A DNA stretch of 64,000 bases from contig CAJTUI010000002.1 in assembly GCA_910579705.1 (NCBI GenBank), positions 1-64,000 on the forward strand, read 5' to 3'. The position numbers were made by a program, and so were the translations under genes. Positions 35,750-45,535 of this stretch are shown here, one piece after another (position 1 is the stretch's first letter; each line of letters opens with the position of its first letter). The notes under the pieces were generated by a model. It was not told where the DNA came from, made no database searches, and saw nothing but the letters and a program-made list of their open reading frames with translations. This stretch comes from an uncultured Christensenella sp. (GTDB lineage Bacteria > Bacillota > Clostridia > Christensenellales > Borkfalkiaceae).

Positions 35750-36970
35750 CTATTTCGTAAGCTTTCCGCAAAGTTCGTCCATAACGCCGAAATACTCCGC
35801 GAACGTTTTCGAGCACACTTCCGCGTCCTTTATAACCATTCCGTCCGCGCGCAGGCCCGTTACCGCAAAACTCATTGCAACGCGGTGGTCGCCGAACGTA
35901 TCGATTTGCGCGGGTTGCGGAACGGAAGGATATACGATTACGCCGTCTTCGGTCTCTTCGCACCTGACCTTCATAGCGGTAAGATTGTCAACTATCGCGC
36001 GTATCCTGTCGCATTCCTGACCGCGGATATGTCCCACGCCGCATATGCGCGTGGGTTGCGAGAAATAGGGCGCAATCGCCGCCAGCGTTAAGGTCTGGTC
36101 GGAAAATTCGCGCATATCGAGTGTTCCGCCGTCGAAATTACGTAAAATATTTATAAACTTCAAATCGCCCTGCATAGAGCGGGGCGTAACTCCCCTTACT
36201 TTTATATCAGTGCCCAGTATCCTGTTTATAGCGTAAAAATAGCACGCCGCAGAAATATCCGGCTCTATTTCGTACTCCCTCGCCGAATACTTGCCCCCGA
36301 CGAGATACTCCGCGCCCTCGTTATTAACGCTTGCGCCGAACGCCCGCATCATATCAAGCGTCATTTTAACGTAGTCCAGCCCGTGCTCTCCGATTGCCGT
36401 TACCCCGAACGGCCTGCCCGCGCACACCGCTGAAATGAGCACGGCGGACAGAAACTGACTGCTTTCGGTAATATCCGCACTTACCCGCGCCGCGGGCTCC
36501 GCCGCGCCGCGTATCGTGAACGGATATGAATTTTCCCGCTCCGAAAACCCGAACTCCGCCCCGACCTGTCTGAGCGTGTCTATGAGCGGCGCGACGGGAC
36601 GGCGTTTCATCTGCTCCGAGCAGTTGAGAGTAAACTCCCCCCTCTGAAAAGCGAGAAGCGCGGGTATAAAGCGCGCGGCCGTTCCCGCGCTGCCAACGTT
36701 CGTTTCCGACCTGTCAAGCGCAAGCTTGCCGCCGCAACCTTGTACTTTTACAATCGTTCCGCAAACTTCTGTCCGAACGCCCAAGTCGTTAAGGCATTTC
36801 AGAAACGTTTTGCAGTCGTCCGAGAACTGGGCGTTTATAAGCGTGCTTTCGCCCTCAGCAAGCGCGGCGATAAGCAGCGCCCGCGCCGTTATGCTTTTCG
36901 ACCCCGGCACTTCTACCGTAACGCTTTTGTTATTGATTTTTCCGTGGATGTTTTTAACGCGGTAGTTCAT
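35750..36970 (-). CDS. aroA: 3-phosphoshikimate 1-carboxyvinyltransferase (EPSP synthase)
   Basis: AroA joins PEP to shikimate-3-phosphate in aromatic amino acid synthesis. The 406-residue protein is at the short end of the family. Motifs: PGSKSITARALLIAALAEG near residue 22, NVGSAGTAARF near 91, KRRPVAPLIDTLRQVGAEF near 122, ESSQFLSAVL near 166 and GDHRVAMSFAVTGL near 365. No other shikimate genes are nearby. The start overlaps the stop of the U32 protein gene by 4 bp, so it is coupled to the rnj operon. Confidence 0.93.
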   Translation of the reverse strand: MNYRVKNIHGKINNKSVTVEVPGSKSITARALLIAALAEGESTLINAQFSDDCKTFLKCLNDLGVRTEVCGTIVKVQGCGGKLALDRSETNVGSAGTAARFIPALLAFQRGEFTLNCSEQMKRRPVAPLIDTLRQVGAEFGFSERENSYPFTIRGAAEPAARVSADITESSQFLSAVLISAVCAGRPFGVTAIGEHGLDYVKMTLDMMRAFGASVNNEGAEYLVGGKYSAREYEIEPDISAACYFYAINRILGTDIKVRGVTPRSMQGDLKFINILRNFDGGTLDMREFSDQTLTLAAIAPYFSQPTRICGVGHIRGQECDRIRAIVDNLTAMKVRCEETEDGVIVYPSVPQPAQIDTFGDHRVAMSFAVTGLRADGMVIKDAEVCSKTFAEYFGVMDELCGKLTK

Positions 36971-38166
36971 ATCTTTTTTCTTCTGCGCAGTATGTCGCCC
37001 GCGCCAAGCGAGTACGGACAGTTTATTTTATATATCTCCTGTACGAGTTTGCAGTCCTCAACCTCTTCGCCCGCGCTATTATACGCGCTTTCGACGGTAA
37101 AGCTTTTACCGAAATTCCCGCCCGGCGACAGAACTTCCAGAACGTCGCCCTTTCCGAAACGGCCGCGCATCTCCGCGTAAATAGCGCCGTTCTCCGCGCC
37201 CGTTACGTTGGCTATGTAGTCGCAGTCGCCTTTTGCCTGACTGTCCGTATAGTTGACGGTATCCCCGTTGTCGCCGAGATTATACGCCGTGGTATAGTCG
37301 CGGTGGGCGGCCGTGAGCAGTTCGCGCGCCACAACCTTATCAAAGCCGCCGTCCATACAGCGGCGGTAAGCGTTGATAACGGTGGCAAGATAGTATTCGG
37401 ATTTCATTCTGCCCTCTATCTTAAACGAGCTTACGCCCGCCTTTTCCAAAAGGCCCAGATGCTCCGACATATTCAAATCCTTGCTGTTGAGTATGAACGC
37501 GCCGCGCCCGTCCTCCTCCAAGTCCAGCCAGCCGCTGTCCGAAAGCGCGTCCTTTTTGCGTATCTGGTAGTTCCACCTGCAAGCCTGAACGCACTCGCCG
37601 CGGTTGGACGGACGGTGCGCGAGATAGTCGGAAAGAAGGCACCTGCCCGAATACGATATGCACATCGCGCCGTGTACGAACGTTTCCAGCTCGATTTCCG
37701 GAACGAAATCGTGGATTTCCGCTATTTCGTCTACCGACAGCTCGCGCGCCAAAATTGCGCGGGTCGCGCCCGCGTCCGCGAAAAATTTAACGGCGTATTT
37801 GTTGGTGAGATTTGCCTGCGTGGAGATATGAACCTGCAACCGCGGCGCGTGTTTCCTTGCGGAGGAAAACGCGCCCGCATCCGAAACAATCGCCGCGTCC
37901 GCGCCTATCTCCTGCAAATACGCGAAATAGTCGTTCAAAAGCGCCAGATCAGAGTTTTTCGCAAATACGTTTACCGTAACGTAAACCTTTTTACCCAGTC
38001 CGTGCGCATAGTCCACGGCGGCGTTCATCTCCTCGCGCGTGAAGTTGTCCGCAAACGAACGCAAAGAAAATTCCTTGCCGCCGATATAGGCCGCGTCCGC
38101 GCCGAAATAGAACGCCGTTTTAAGTTTTGAAAAATTGCCCGCGGGGGCGAGAAGTTCGGTTTTCAT
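36967..38166 (-). CDS. trhP: U32-family tRNA hydroxylation protein (TrhP/YrrO-like)
   Basis: The 399-residue protein carries the peptidase U32 signature ETFVHGAMCISYSGRCLLS near residue 160, followed by CVQACRWNY, giving the cysteine set found in this family. Members of this branch are now known to hydroxylate uridine 34 of certain tRNAs using prephenate-derived chemistry, not to be proteases. The gene directly upstream encodes a TrmR-like methyltransferase that acts on the same position, which supports this reading. It starts 2 bp after the trmR stop and overlaps aroA by 4 bp. Confidence 0.85.
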   Translation of the reverse strand: MKTELLAPAGNFSKLKTAFYFGADAAYIGGKEFSLRSFADNFTREEMNAAVDYAHGLGKKVYVTVNVFAKNSDLALLNDYFAYLQEIGADAAIVSDAGAFSSARKHAPRLQVHISTQANLTNKYAVKFFADAGATRAILARELSVDEIAEIHDFVPEIELETFVHGAMCISYSGRCLLSDYLAHRPSNRGECVQACRWNYQIRKKDALSDSGWLDLEEDGRGAFILNSKDLNMSEHLGLLEKAGVSSFKIEGRMKSEYYLATVINAYRRCMDGGFDKVVARELLTAAHRDYTTAYNLGDNGDTVNYTDSQAKGDCDYIANVTGAENGAIYAEMRGRFGKGDVLEVLSPGGNFGKSFTVESAYNSAGEEVEDCKLVQEIYKINCPYSLGAGDILRRRKKI

Positions 38167-38168
38167 AG

Positions 38169-38834
38169 TCAGATTTTCACGCTGAGGGCAAGTCCGTCGC
38201 CCGAGTTTATAATCGTCGTGTTAAGTTCTTTATCGCCGACAACCGCGTCCACGTACTCGCGCACGTGCGCGGCAAGCATTTTCCGCTTTTGCGGGACGGG
38301 CGTTTCGCCGGTAATCCAGCCGTACAAAAGCACGTCGTCCGCCAGAAGCACGCCGCCTTTATCGAGGAGTTTTTTCAAGACGGGCAGATATTTAACGTAC
38401 TGAGCCTTCGCGCAGTCGAGAAAAATAAAATCGTATCCGCCGCAAAGCCCCGCGATTATTTCGCCCGCGTCGCCGCAAAGCGCCGTCACCCTGTCCGAAA
38501 GCCCGAGCGAACGAAAATTTTCAAGCGACTCCGCATAGAACTTTTCGTCGCGCTCCACCGTGGTCAGCCGCGCCGACGGACATACGGTTAAAAACACCGA
38601 ACCCGAAATACCGATTGCCGAGCCCAGTTCGAGTATGTTTGCGGGCCGCAAAGCGGAAAGAAAGGTAACGAGGAAATTAAGCGTTTCGTCGTCTGCGGTG
38701 GGTATGCTTCTTTGAAACGCGCCCTGCCTGAGCGCGCTTATTTCGGCGGGCAGGCGGGGGAAATTGAACTGCGCCGTGGGCGTTTTTCGCTCGCCGACGG
38801 ACGTGTCGTTGTGCGCGTAAGAGTAGTCGTCCAT
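38169..38834 (-). CDS. trmR: tRNA 5-hydroxyuridine methyltransferase (TrmR/YrrM-like)
   Basis: A 221-residue class I SAM methyltransferase of the O-methyltransferase 3 family. The SAM loop is ILELGSAIGISGSVFL near residue 67, followed by LTTVERDEKFYAES and DFIFLDCAKAQYVKYLP near 130, with a metal-binding Asp in LLADDVL. TrmR methylates ho5U34 of tRNA to mo5U34; the adjacent TrhP-like gene makes the hydroxyl group. It starts 6 bp after the rnj stop. Confidence 0.85.
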   Translation of the reverse strand: MDDYSYAHNDTSVGERKTPTAQFNFPRLPAEISALRQGAFQRSIPTADDETLNFLVTFLSALRPANILELGSAIGISGSVFLTVCPSARLTTVERDEKFYAESLENFRSLGLSDRVTALCGDAGEIIAGLCGGYDFIFLDCAKAQYVKYLPVLKKLLDKGGVLLADDVLLYGWITGETPVPQKRKMLAAHVREYVDAVVGDKELNTTIINSGDGLALSVKI

Positions 38835-38840
38835 ATTCCT

Positions 38841-40766
38841 TTAAAGCTCCACAACCACGGGAACGACCATAGGCGACTGCTTTGTCTTGCGCATAAGGTA
38901 GTTTCTCAGGTTGCGTTTTATAACGCGTTTAAGCTCGTCTACGGTTCCGCGCGACAGGTCGTAACCGTCTATGGCGCGGAGAATGACGTCGCGTATTTCC
39001 TTGTTGTAATCGCGGTGGAAGTCAAACACAAACCCGCGGGAATTGATTGCGGGTTCGCCTATGACGGTTCCGCCCGAAACGGCAATAGAAACGATAAACA
39101 ACCCCTCTTCGGAAAGCTGGCGTCTGTCGTCTATAACCGTGCTGGCCTTTTCGTCCTCGATACCCTCGCCGTCTATAAGCCGCGAGCCAGAGGCCACGTT
39201 CTCAGCGCGCCTTAATCCGTTAGCCGTAATCTCGATACAGTTGCCTATATCGGGAATAAGCATACGGCTCGAAGGCATACCAAGCTGCTCTGCAAGCTGC
39301 AAATGCCGTTTTAAATGACGGTATTCGCCGTGCACGGGTATGAAATATTTGGGCTTTAACAGCGTATGCATAATCTTATGCTCTTCCTGACAGGCGTGCC
39401 CCGAAACGTGAATGTTTTCAAGGCTTTCGTAAACCACGTTCGCGCCCTTGCGGTAGAGATTGTTTATCACCCTGTAAATAAGCTTTTCGTTGCCGGGGAT
39501 AGGCGACGCGGAAATAATGACCGTGTCGTTCCTGTCAATAGTGACCGCGTTGTTATCGCCGTTCGCCATACGCGTGAGCGCGCTCATCGGCTCTCCCTGA
39601 CTGCCCGTGGAAACAACGACGATTTCACCGTCGCGCATATTCTTGATTTTGTTTAAATCCACAAGCGCGCCCTCGGGAACGCGTATCTCGTCAATCTTTT
39701 CCGCCGCCTCTATGACGTTGTTCATACTCCTGCCAGAAAGCGCGACTTTGCGCTTATATTTAACGGCAAGGTCTATAATCTGCTGGATACGGTGCACGTT
39801 CGAGGCGAACGTAGCGATAATAAGCCTTCTGCCCACGTTCTCCGCAAACAGCCTGTCAAGCGTCGCGCCGACTACCGTTTCGCTCATAGTGAAACCCGCG
39901 CGCTCGATATTGGTGCTTTCGCCCATATACAGAAGAACGCCCGCGCTGCCTATATCGGAAATAGTTTTAAGGTCGATTGGCTCGCCCGCGACCGGGGTCA
40001 GATCTATCTTGAAATCGCCGCTGTGGAAAATTACGCCCTGCGGCGTTTCTATCGCGAACGCCAAAGAGCCCGCGATTGAATGGTTTACGTTTACGGGCCG
40101 TATCTTGAAACAACCCATCTGCAAGGGCTGGCCGGGCGTAAGCGTAATCATCTTCGCGTCGTTTATTCTGTGCTCGCGCAGTTTGTTGTCGACGAGCGCC
40201 AGCGTGAGCTTTGTGCCCGCGACGGGGATTTTAAGCTCCTTCAAAAGATAGGGCACGCCGCCGATATGGTCTTCGTGTCCGTGCGTGAGAATAAGCCCGC
40301 GCACCCTCTTCGCGTTTTCGACGAGATAGGTTATATCGGGAACGATAAGGTCGAATCCGGGGGTTTCTTCCGTGGGGAAGATTGCGCCCGCATCGATTAT
40401 GATAATGTCGTCGCCGCATTCGATTGCGGTCATATTCTTTCCTATTTCGCCAACGCCGCCGAGATAGATGATTTTTACGGGCTTGACCGCGCGCTTGACG
40501 CGCTTTGCGGGTTTGCGCTGAGCGGGCGCGCTCTTATATACCTTTTGCTCCGCCGCCACGCCTGATTTTTGTGCTTTTTGCTCCGCCGTCGCGGCCGTGC
40601 TTTTATATGCCTTTTGTTCCGTCGCCACGGCGGGTTTTTGCGCCTTTTTCTCCGTTGCCGCGGCGGGTTTTTCCGCGCGCGGTTTCCTGACTACGCGCCT
40701 GTCGTTACCGCGGCCGCGCGCCGCGCCGTCCGCGTGGCGCCGCCTCTGATTGTTCTGATTTTCCAA
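38841..40766 (-). CDS. rnj: Ribonuclease J with repeat-rich N-terminal extension
   Basis: RNase J is a 5'-3' exonuclease and endonuclease of the metallo-beta-lactamase fold and is central to mRNA decay and rRNA maturation in Firmicutes. The catalytic motif LTHGHEDHIGG lies near residue 160; beta-CASP motifs follow (STGSQGEPMSAL, ISASPIPGNE, HVSGHA). Residues about 1-95 precede the normal start of the family (KIIYLGGVGEIGKN). They are a basic extension with imperfect 12-14-residue repeats of the type EQKAxKS. Translation begins at TTG (40766) with GGAGAA 8 bp upstream. It heads the rnj-trmR-trhP-aroA-dinB run. Confidence 0.93.
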   Translation of the reverse strand: MENQNNQRRRHADGAARGRGNDRRVVRKPRAEKPAAATEKKAQKPAVATEQKAYKSTAATAEQKAQKSGVAAEQKVYKSAPAQRKPAKRVKRAVKPVKIIYLGGVGEIGKNMTAIECGDDIIIIDAGAIFPTEETPGFDLIVPDITYLVENAKRVRGLILTHGHEDHIGGVPYLLKELKIPVAGTKLTLALVDNKLREHRINDAKMITLTPGQPLQMGCFKIRPVNVNHSIAGSLAFAIETPQGVIFHSGDFKIDLTPVAGEPIDLKTISDIGSAGVLLYMGESTNIERAGFTMSETVVGATLDRLFAENVGRRLIIATFASNVHRIQQIIDLAVKYKRKVALSGRSMNNVIEAAEKIDEIRVPEGALVDLNKIKNMRDGEIVVVSTGSQGEPMSALTRMANGDNNAVTIDRNDTVIISASPIPGNEKLIYRVINNLYRKGANVVYESLENIHVSGHACQEEHKIMHTLLKPKYFIPVHGEYRHLKRHLQLAEQLGMPSSRMLIPDIGNCIEITANGLRRAENVASGSRLIDGEGIEDEKASTVIDDRRQLSEEGLFIVSIAVSGGTVIGEPAINSRGFVFDFHRDYNKEIRDVILRAIDGYDLSRGTVDELKRVIKRNLRNYLMRKTKQSPMVVPVVVEL

Positions 40767-40802
40767 GTTAATTCTCCGTTTTGAGTGTATTTACATTAAA
40801 CA

Positions 40803-40824
40803 GGGGTTGACAAAAATCAACCCC
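40803..40824 (-). terminator. Hairpin between the repeat protein gene and rnj
   Basis: GGGGTTGA (40803-40810) pairs with TCAACCCC (40817-40824). The T tract on the minus strand (TGTTTAATG) is weak, so it may only partly stop transcription from 40845-45488 into rnj. Confidence 0.45.
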
Positions 40825-40844
40825 CGAAAGTTTATTATCCTGCG

Positions 40845-43800
40845 TTACTTCTTTCTTACGTCCTTGACAAGACCGTCTTCGATAAGTTCTTCGATGGTTT
40901 CGTAAGGATACATCGCCGCATAATCGCGCTCGGGTATTTCTTTCTTTTCGCCGTTGCGCATTGCAAGCATTTCGTCGATAAGCCTTATCGCCTTTCTCAC
41001 GCCGAGATTGCTCTTTATCTTGACCATCATAGGCGTGCCTGCTACGGACTTGTTGTCGGACACGTCAAGGTGGTGGTAAACCGACGTCTTGTATTCGTTG
41101 GGGTCGAGCGCGAGATACAGACAAAGCGTCTTGCCGCGTATCTTCATTCTCGCAATCGTTTCCCTGCCCTTATTGAACCGCTCCGCTCCCCAGGCCACGT
41201 TGGAGTTGACCTTCTTGTACGAGAGCAGCGCGTGCTTGACTTCGCCGTAATACTGCTTGTATTCGTCGTTGCTCTGGATAATGCGCGCAATGAAACTGCG
41301 TTTGAATTTCATCATATTCGCAAAATCCACGCCGCCCGCAAAGTCGGACATTTCACCGGGCATAAGCTCGTTATCGCCGAACCTGTCCATATCCAGCACG
41401 TCTATAAGGAAGTCGTCGTCATCTTCGCCGTCGTCGCTTTCCTCGTCTTCTTCGCCTTCCTCTTCGTCGGCGTTCTCTTCTTCCTGCTCCTCGGGCTTAA
41501 CCAGATCGCTTACGGTTACAAGCTCTTCCTCTTCGCCGTCGTCCGCGGTCTGCTCCGCAACGACCTCCGCCGCCTGAGCCGCCGCGTTAGCGGCCGCTGC
41601 CGCCGCCTCGGCCGCGGCAAGGTTTGCCGCCATTACGCCGTCCGTAATCATTTCCTTTATCTGGGCGATTTCTTCCTGCATTTTCTCGAAACGCCCGTCC
41701 TGCGCGCTGTCCGCGCCGTCCGCTACGGAACGATTGCCGAGTTCTGCTATCTCCTGACGGATTTTGTCCAGAAGTTCGTTGTTTGCGTTCGCGTTCTGCG
41801 CGTCTACGACAGCGGTTATCTTTGCGATATTGTCCTCCACGCCGTCAAGCCTTGCGGACACTTCTCTCAAAATCCTGTCGGCCAAGCCGTCCGTAGTCGC
41901 CGCATTGACCGCCGCGTCCGCGGCGCGGGTCTGCGCCACTTCGCTTGCAACCGTACGGTTTATATCGGCTATTCCGCGCTCTACGCCGTCAAGCCGCTCG
42001 GAAAGTTCGTTCAATATTCTTTGCGCAACCGCGTCGGAACTCGCCTCGCCTTCAACAGCCGCACGCCCGTCCGCGTTCTGCTCCGCAACGGCGTTAGCAA
42101 CCGTTTCGGAAATTTTGGCCACGCTCTGCTCCACTCCGTCGAGTCTTGCCGCGATTTCGCCGATTATCCTGTCGGCAAGCGCAACCTCGTCCTCGCTGTC
42201 GTCCGCAACGCGGGCCGCCTCGGAGTTCTTTACAAACTCTGTAATTTCGGCTATGTTGCGTTCCACGCCGTCAAAGCGGGGCGCAACCCCTCTCTCTATC
42301 TCCGCGGCAAGCACTTCGGAAATGGCCGAATAATCTTCCTCGACCTTCTCCGTAACAATCTCGGTGGCAACGCCGCCCGCGACTATGTCCGCAATACCCG
42401 AAATACTCTGCTCGACTTCGGCAAGCCGCGCGGAAACTTCCTTCGCAATACCCGCCGTTACCGCCTCTGACAAGAGCTCGTAATCAATCGTAGCCTCGCC
42501 CGACTGCGACTGCACCGCAACGCCGCCCGCAATCAGCGCGGTAACCTTTGCGATACTGTCCTCTACTCCGTCAAGCCTTGCGCCGACCTCTCTCGCCGTC
42601 TCGGCCGCAACCGCCGCCGAAAGCGCGGTATAGTCTTCCTCGACTTCCTCCGCCTTTTCGCTCTCCTGCGCGTTCGCGGTGATAAGCTCGGTTATCTTCG
42701 CAATGTTTTCCTCTATTCCGTCAAGCCTTGCGCTAACCTCTTCAGAAACGCTGTTCTTCACGGTCTCCGAAAGCGCGGTGTAGTCTTCGACCTCTTCCGC
42801 CTTTTCGCTCTCCTGCGCATTCGCAGTGATAAGCTCGGTTATCTTCGCAATGTTTTCCTCTATTCCGTCGAGCCTTGCGCCGACCTCTTTCGCAGTCTCG
42901 GCCGCAACAGCCTCGGATATAGCGGTATAATCCGCCTCGACGTCCTCGGTCTCGGTTTCTTCCTCTTCCTCGACATCTTCTACGGTCATAAGCTCGGTCA
43001 GCCTGCCGATGTTCTCGTCGACCGCGTCAAGCCGCGCGGCAATAACCTTTTCGACCTCTGCCGCGACCGCCTCCGAAAGCGCCGTGTAATCTTCCTCGAC
43101 CTCGTCGTACTCCTCTTCCGTTTCGTCGTATTCCTCGGTCTCTTCGCCGGCTGAAATAAGCTCGGTAAGTTTTACGATATTTTCTTCTATGCCGTCAAGC
43201 CTTGCGGTAACTTCCTTGACCGCGTCGACGGACAACGCCGCGTAATCCTCTTCGGCCTCGTCGTAAACTTCTTCCGTTTCGTCGTACTCTTCTATCTCTT
43301 CGCCGCCCGAAATGAGTTCGGTAAGTTTTACGATGTTCTCCTCAACGCTGTCAAGCCGCGAAGAAACGCCCTTTTCTATCTCCGCCGCAACCACTTCCGA
43401 AAGCGCGGTGTAGTCTTCCTCGGTTTCCTCGTAATCCTCTTCGTACTCTACGTCCGAAACCGCGCCCGAAACAAGCTCCGTAAGTTTTGCAATGTCTTCT
43501 TCCACCTTATCGAAACGCTGGGAAGTTCCCTTCTCGATTTCGCTTGCAATCGCCGCGGTAAGCGCAGAATAATCTTCCTCTGCCGCCGCGACCTCTTCCG
43601 TCTGCTCCGTTTCGGCAGCTTCCGCATCCGCGTTCTCTTCGCGCTTTGCGAGCATTTCCGTGAGTTTCGCTATGTCTTCCTCGACCTTATCGAAACGCGC
43701 GCCCGTTTCCTTGCCGATTTCCTCGCCGACAAGCTCGGTTATTCTCATTATGCCATCGTCGTCGATGACAATGTCGTAATCGTGGTCTTCCTGCGACTCG

Positions 43801-45488
43801 ATAAGCCGTTCGGAAATGGTGTTGCAGATAGCCTCTCCGTCAACGGTGGGCTGGGGCATTGCGCTGACCACGTCAATAACCGCGCCCGTGATTTTATCTG
43901 TAATTTCGTCCGTATCGAATTCGGGCAGGTAATTGGAAAGCACTGCCGCGGCCTTGTCCGCGATAGCGTCCTCGTTGATGCCCGCAACGGTAATTTTTTC
44001 GCTTATGCGCTCCGCCATTTCTTCATAGTCGGGTGCGTTGACCGCCGCAAGGTCGAGCGCCTCGCGCAGTTTGTCCGCAATGATATTGGATATTTTTTCG
44101 TAATCGAGCGTATCGGTTATTCCCCTCGAAATCGAAGTGCAACCGTCGTCGTCTACGAGTATTTCGAAATCTTCGGCTTTCAGACTGCCGACTTTGAGCG
44201 ATATAGCGTCGGCGAGTTCTTCCTCGTCGATATTCGCACCCGCAAACACGGGCGCGGAAACTTCCGTTTTAACGGCGCCGACTTTGCTTGCAATTCTTTC
44301 GGCAAGCGACTCTTCGTCGATAACGGGCGCGGCCGACGCAACCGCCGTTTCCTCGACTCTAAGTCCGCCGAGTTTCTGGGCAAGTCTTTCGGCAAGCCCT
44401 TCCTCGTCAATATTCACGCCTGCAACGACGGGCGCGGCAGCCTGATAGCGCGGCGCGCTGTTGCCGATATAGTCGGCGACCTGTCTTGCAATCTTTTCCG
44501 AATCGACCGAAACGTTAACGTTAGCGGGCTCTGCCTCGGGAATTATAATCTGCTCCGCAACCTTGGAGGCGATATAGTCGGGCGAAACGACTTCACGCGC
44601 GGATATGAGCGCGGCGACCTTTTCGGCAAGCTTGTCGTAATCGATGTCGACCTGCTCCTTTACGACCGTCTGCACCGGCACAGTCTGCACGGGCGCGGGA
44701 TAAGCTACGGGCTGAACCACGGGCTGTACGGGCGCGTGCTGATATGCGGGCGCCTTCGCGCTTTCGAAACCGAACTGCTCAACGCGCATAGAGAGAATTT
44801 CGAACCTGTCGGCAAGCATAGAGTGCGCGCCGTCGCTCCTTCTCAGCTGTTCGGAAATGAAGTTTATCTTTTTGAGAATTTCGGTATTGTCGACCTCAAC
44901 GGGCTCCTGTTTCTCGGAAACGCTTGTCATCTTCTCCGACAGCTCGCCGTAGGCCTTCTCGTTCTTCTTGTTATGCTCGGTAATGGCGTCAAGCTTTTCG
45001 TTAAGCTCGGCGTATAATTTTTCACTGCGCTGATTCTGCTCGGCAAGCTGGGTCAGCTTGTCTACTATATTGGAATAGACGTCCTCTCCGCGGCGGGTCT
45101 GCTCCGCGACGTCGTTAATCCTGTCGGCAAGGCCGTTGATAACGTCTTCGCGCGTTTTCGCCTGTTCGGAAAGCTCGGTAATTTTCTCGGCGAGGCCCGC
45201 GTAAATATTCTCGCTCTGTTTGGCAAGATACAAAAGCTCCTGCTTTAACGCGGAGTTTTCGCCCTGCAACTGGCTGAATATTTCGCCGCTCTGCTTAACG
45301 ACGTAAGAAGCGTCCTGATTGTTTTTCGAAAACAGCTCGATAGCCTCGTCGATACGGGCAAGAGCAAGCCTTGTCTGCTCGCTCAGCTCTTCCTGTTTCA
45401 ACGCAATATGCTGGGTACTGCGTATAAGCACGTCCGCTTTTTTGGGCGCGCCAGCTTCGAATTCGATTTTATTATCGCCGTATGCCAT
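40845..45488 (-). CDS. Giant acidic coiled-coil repeat protein with conserved-looking C-terminal domain
   Basis: This 1547-residue protein has no signal peptide or membrane segment. Residues about 1-240 are coiled coil with KITELSEQ-type heptads. Residues about 280-600 hold degenerate modules such as EGLAERLAQKLGGL. From about 600 to 1270 there are some thirteen repeats of about 45-60 residues with the core SARLDGVEENIAKITELI, each preceded by EDYTALSEAVA. A very acidic linker (runs of E and D near 1370) leads to a basic C-terminal domain of about 170 residues containing FKRSFIARIIQS and IRGKTLCLYLALDP. AGAGGT lies 6 bp before the ATG. I do not recognise a named family; a scaffold or cytoskeletal role is a guess. 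Confidence 0.85.
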   Translation of the reverse strand: MAYGDNKIEFEAGAPKKADVLIRSTQHIALKQEELSEQTRLALARIDEAIELFSKNNQDASYVVKQSGEIFSQLQGENSALKQELLYLAKQSENIYAGLAEKITELSEQAKTREDVINGLADRINDVAEQTRRGEDVYSNIVDKLTQLAEQNQRSEKLYAELNEKLDAITEHNKKNEKAYGELSEKMTSVSEKQEPVEVDNTEILKKINFISEQLRRSDGAHSMLADRFEILSMRVEQFGFESAKAPAYQHAPVQPVVQPVAYPAPVQTVPVQTVVKEQVDIDYDKLAEKVAALISAREVVSPDYIASKVAEQIIIPEAEPANVNVSVDSEKIARQVADYIGNSAPRYQAAAPVVAGVNIDEEGLAERLAQKLGGLRVEETAVASAAPVIDEESLAERIASKVGAVKTEVSAPVFAGANIDEEELADAISLKVGSLKAEDFEILVDDDGCTSISRGITDTLDYEKISNIIADKLREALDLAAVNAPDYEEMAERISEKITVAGINEDAIADKAAAVLSNYLPEFDTDEITDKITGAVIDVVSAMPQPTVDGEAICNTISERLIESQEDHDYDIVIDDDGIMRITELVGEEIGKETGARFDKVEEDIAKLTEMLAKREENADAEAAETEQTEEVAAAEEDYSALTAAIASEIEKGTSQRFDKVEEDIAKLTELVSGAVSDVEYEEDYEETEEDYTALSEVVAAEIEKGVSSRLDSVEENIVKLTELISGGEEIEEYDETEEVYDEAEEDYAALSVDAVKEVTARLDGIEENIVKLTELISAGEETEEYDETEEEYDEVEEDYTALSEAVAAEVEKVIAARLDAVDENIGRLTELMTVEDVEEEEETETEDVEADYTAISEAVAAETAKEVGARLDGIEENIAKITELITANAQESEKAEEVEDYTALSETVKNSVSEEVSARLDGIEENIAKITELITANAQESEKAEEVEEDYTALSAAVAAETAREVGARLDGVEDSIAKVTALIAGGVAVQSQSGEATIDYELLSEAVTAGIAKEVSARLAEVEQSISGIADIVAGGVATEIVTEKVEEDYSAISEVLAAEIERGVAPRFDGVERNIAEITEFVKNSEAARVADDSEDEVALADRIIGEIAARLDGVEQSVAKISETVANAVAEQNADGRAAVEGEASSDAVAQRILNELSERLDGVERGIADINRTVASEVAQTRAADAAVNAATTDGLADRILREVSARLDGVEDNIAKITAVVDAQNANANNELLDKIRQEIAELGNRSVADGADSAQDGRFEKMQEEIAQIKEMITDGVMAANLAAAEAAAAAANAAAQAAEVVAEQTADDGEEEELVTVSDLVKPEEQEEENADEEEGEEDEESDDGEDDDDFLIDVLDMDRFGDNELMPGEMSDFAGGVDFANMMKFKRSFIARIIQSNDEYKQYYGEVKHALLSYKKVNSNVAWGAERFNKGRETIARMKIRGKTLCLYLALDPNEYKTSVYHHLDVSDNKSVAGTPMMVKIKSNLGVRKAIRLIDEMLAMRNGEKKEIPERDYAAMYPYETIEELIEDGLVKDVRKK
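41800..43700 (-). repeat. Coding tandem repeat array of about 13 units
   Basis: Units of roughly 140-180 bp encode the RLDGVEENIAKxTELI core; copies near 42700 and 42850 are almost identical at DNA level (TTATCTTCGCAATGTTTTCC). The array lies inside the 1547-residue protein gene. Confidence 0.85.
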
Positions 45489-45535
45489 AATATACCTCTA
45501 TAAAAATGTAATTTTCCAAATTACACTGAAAGTCT

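Noticed and set aside
41800..43700. Regular repeats considered as a CRISPR array
   Set aside because: The repeats are in frame, encode a coiled-coil protein without stops, and have no unique spacers of constant length. No cas genes are in the window.
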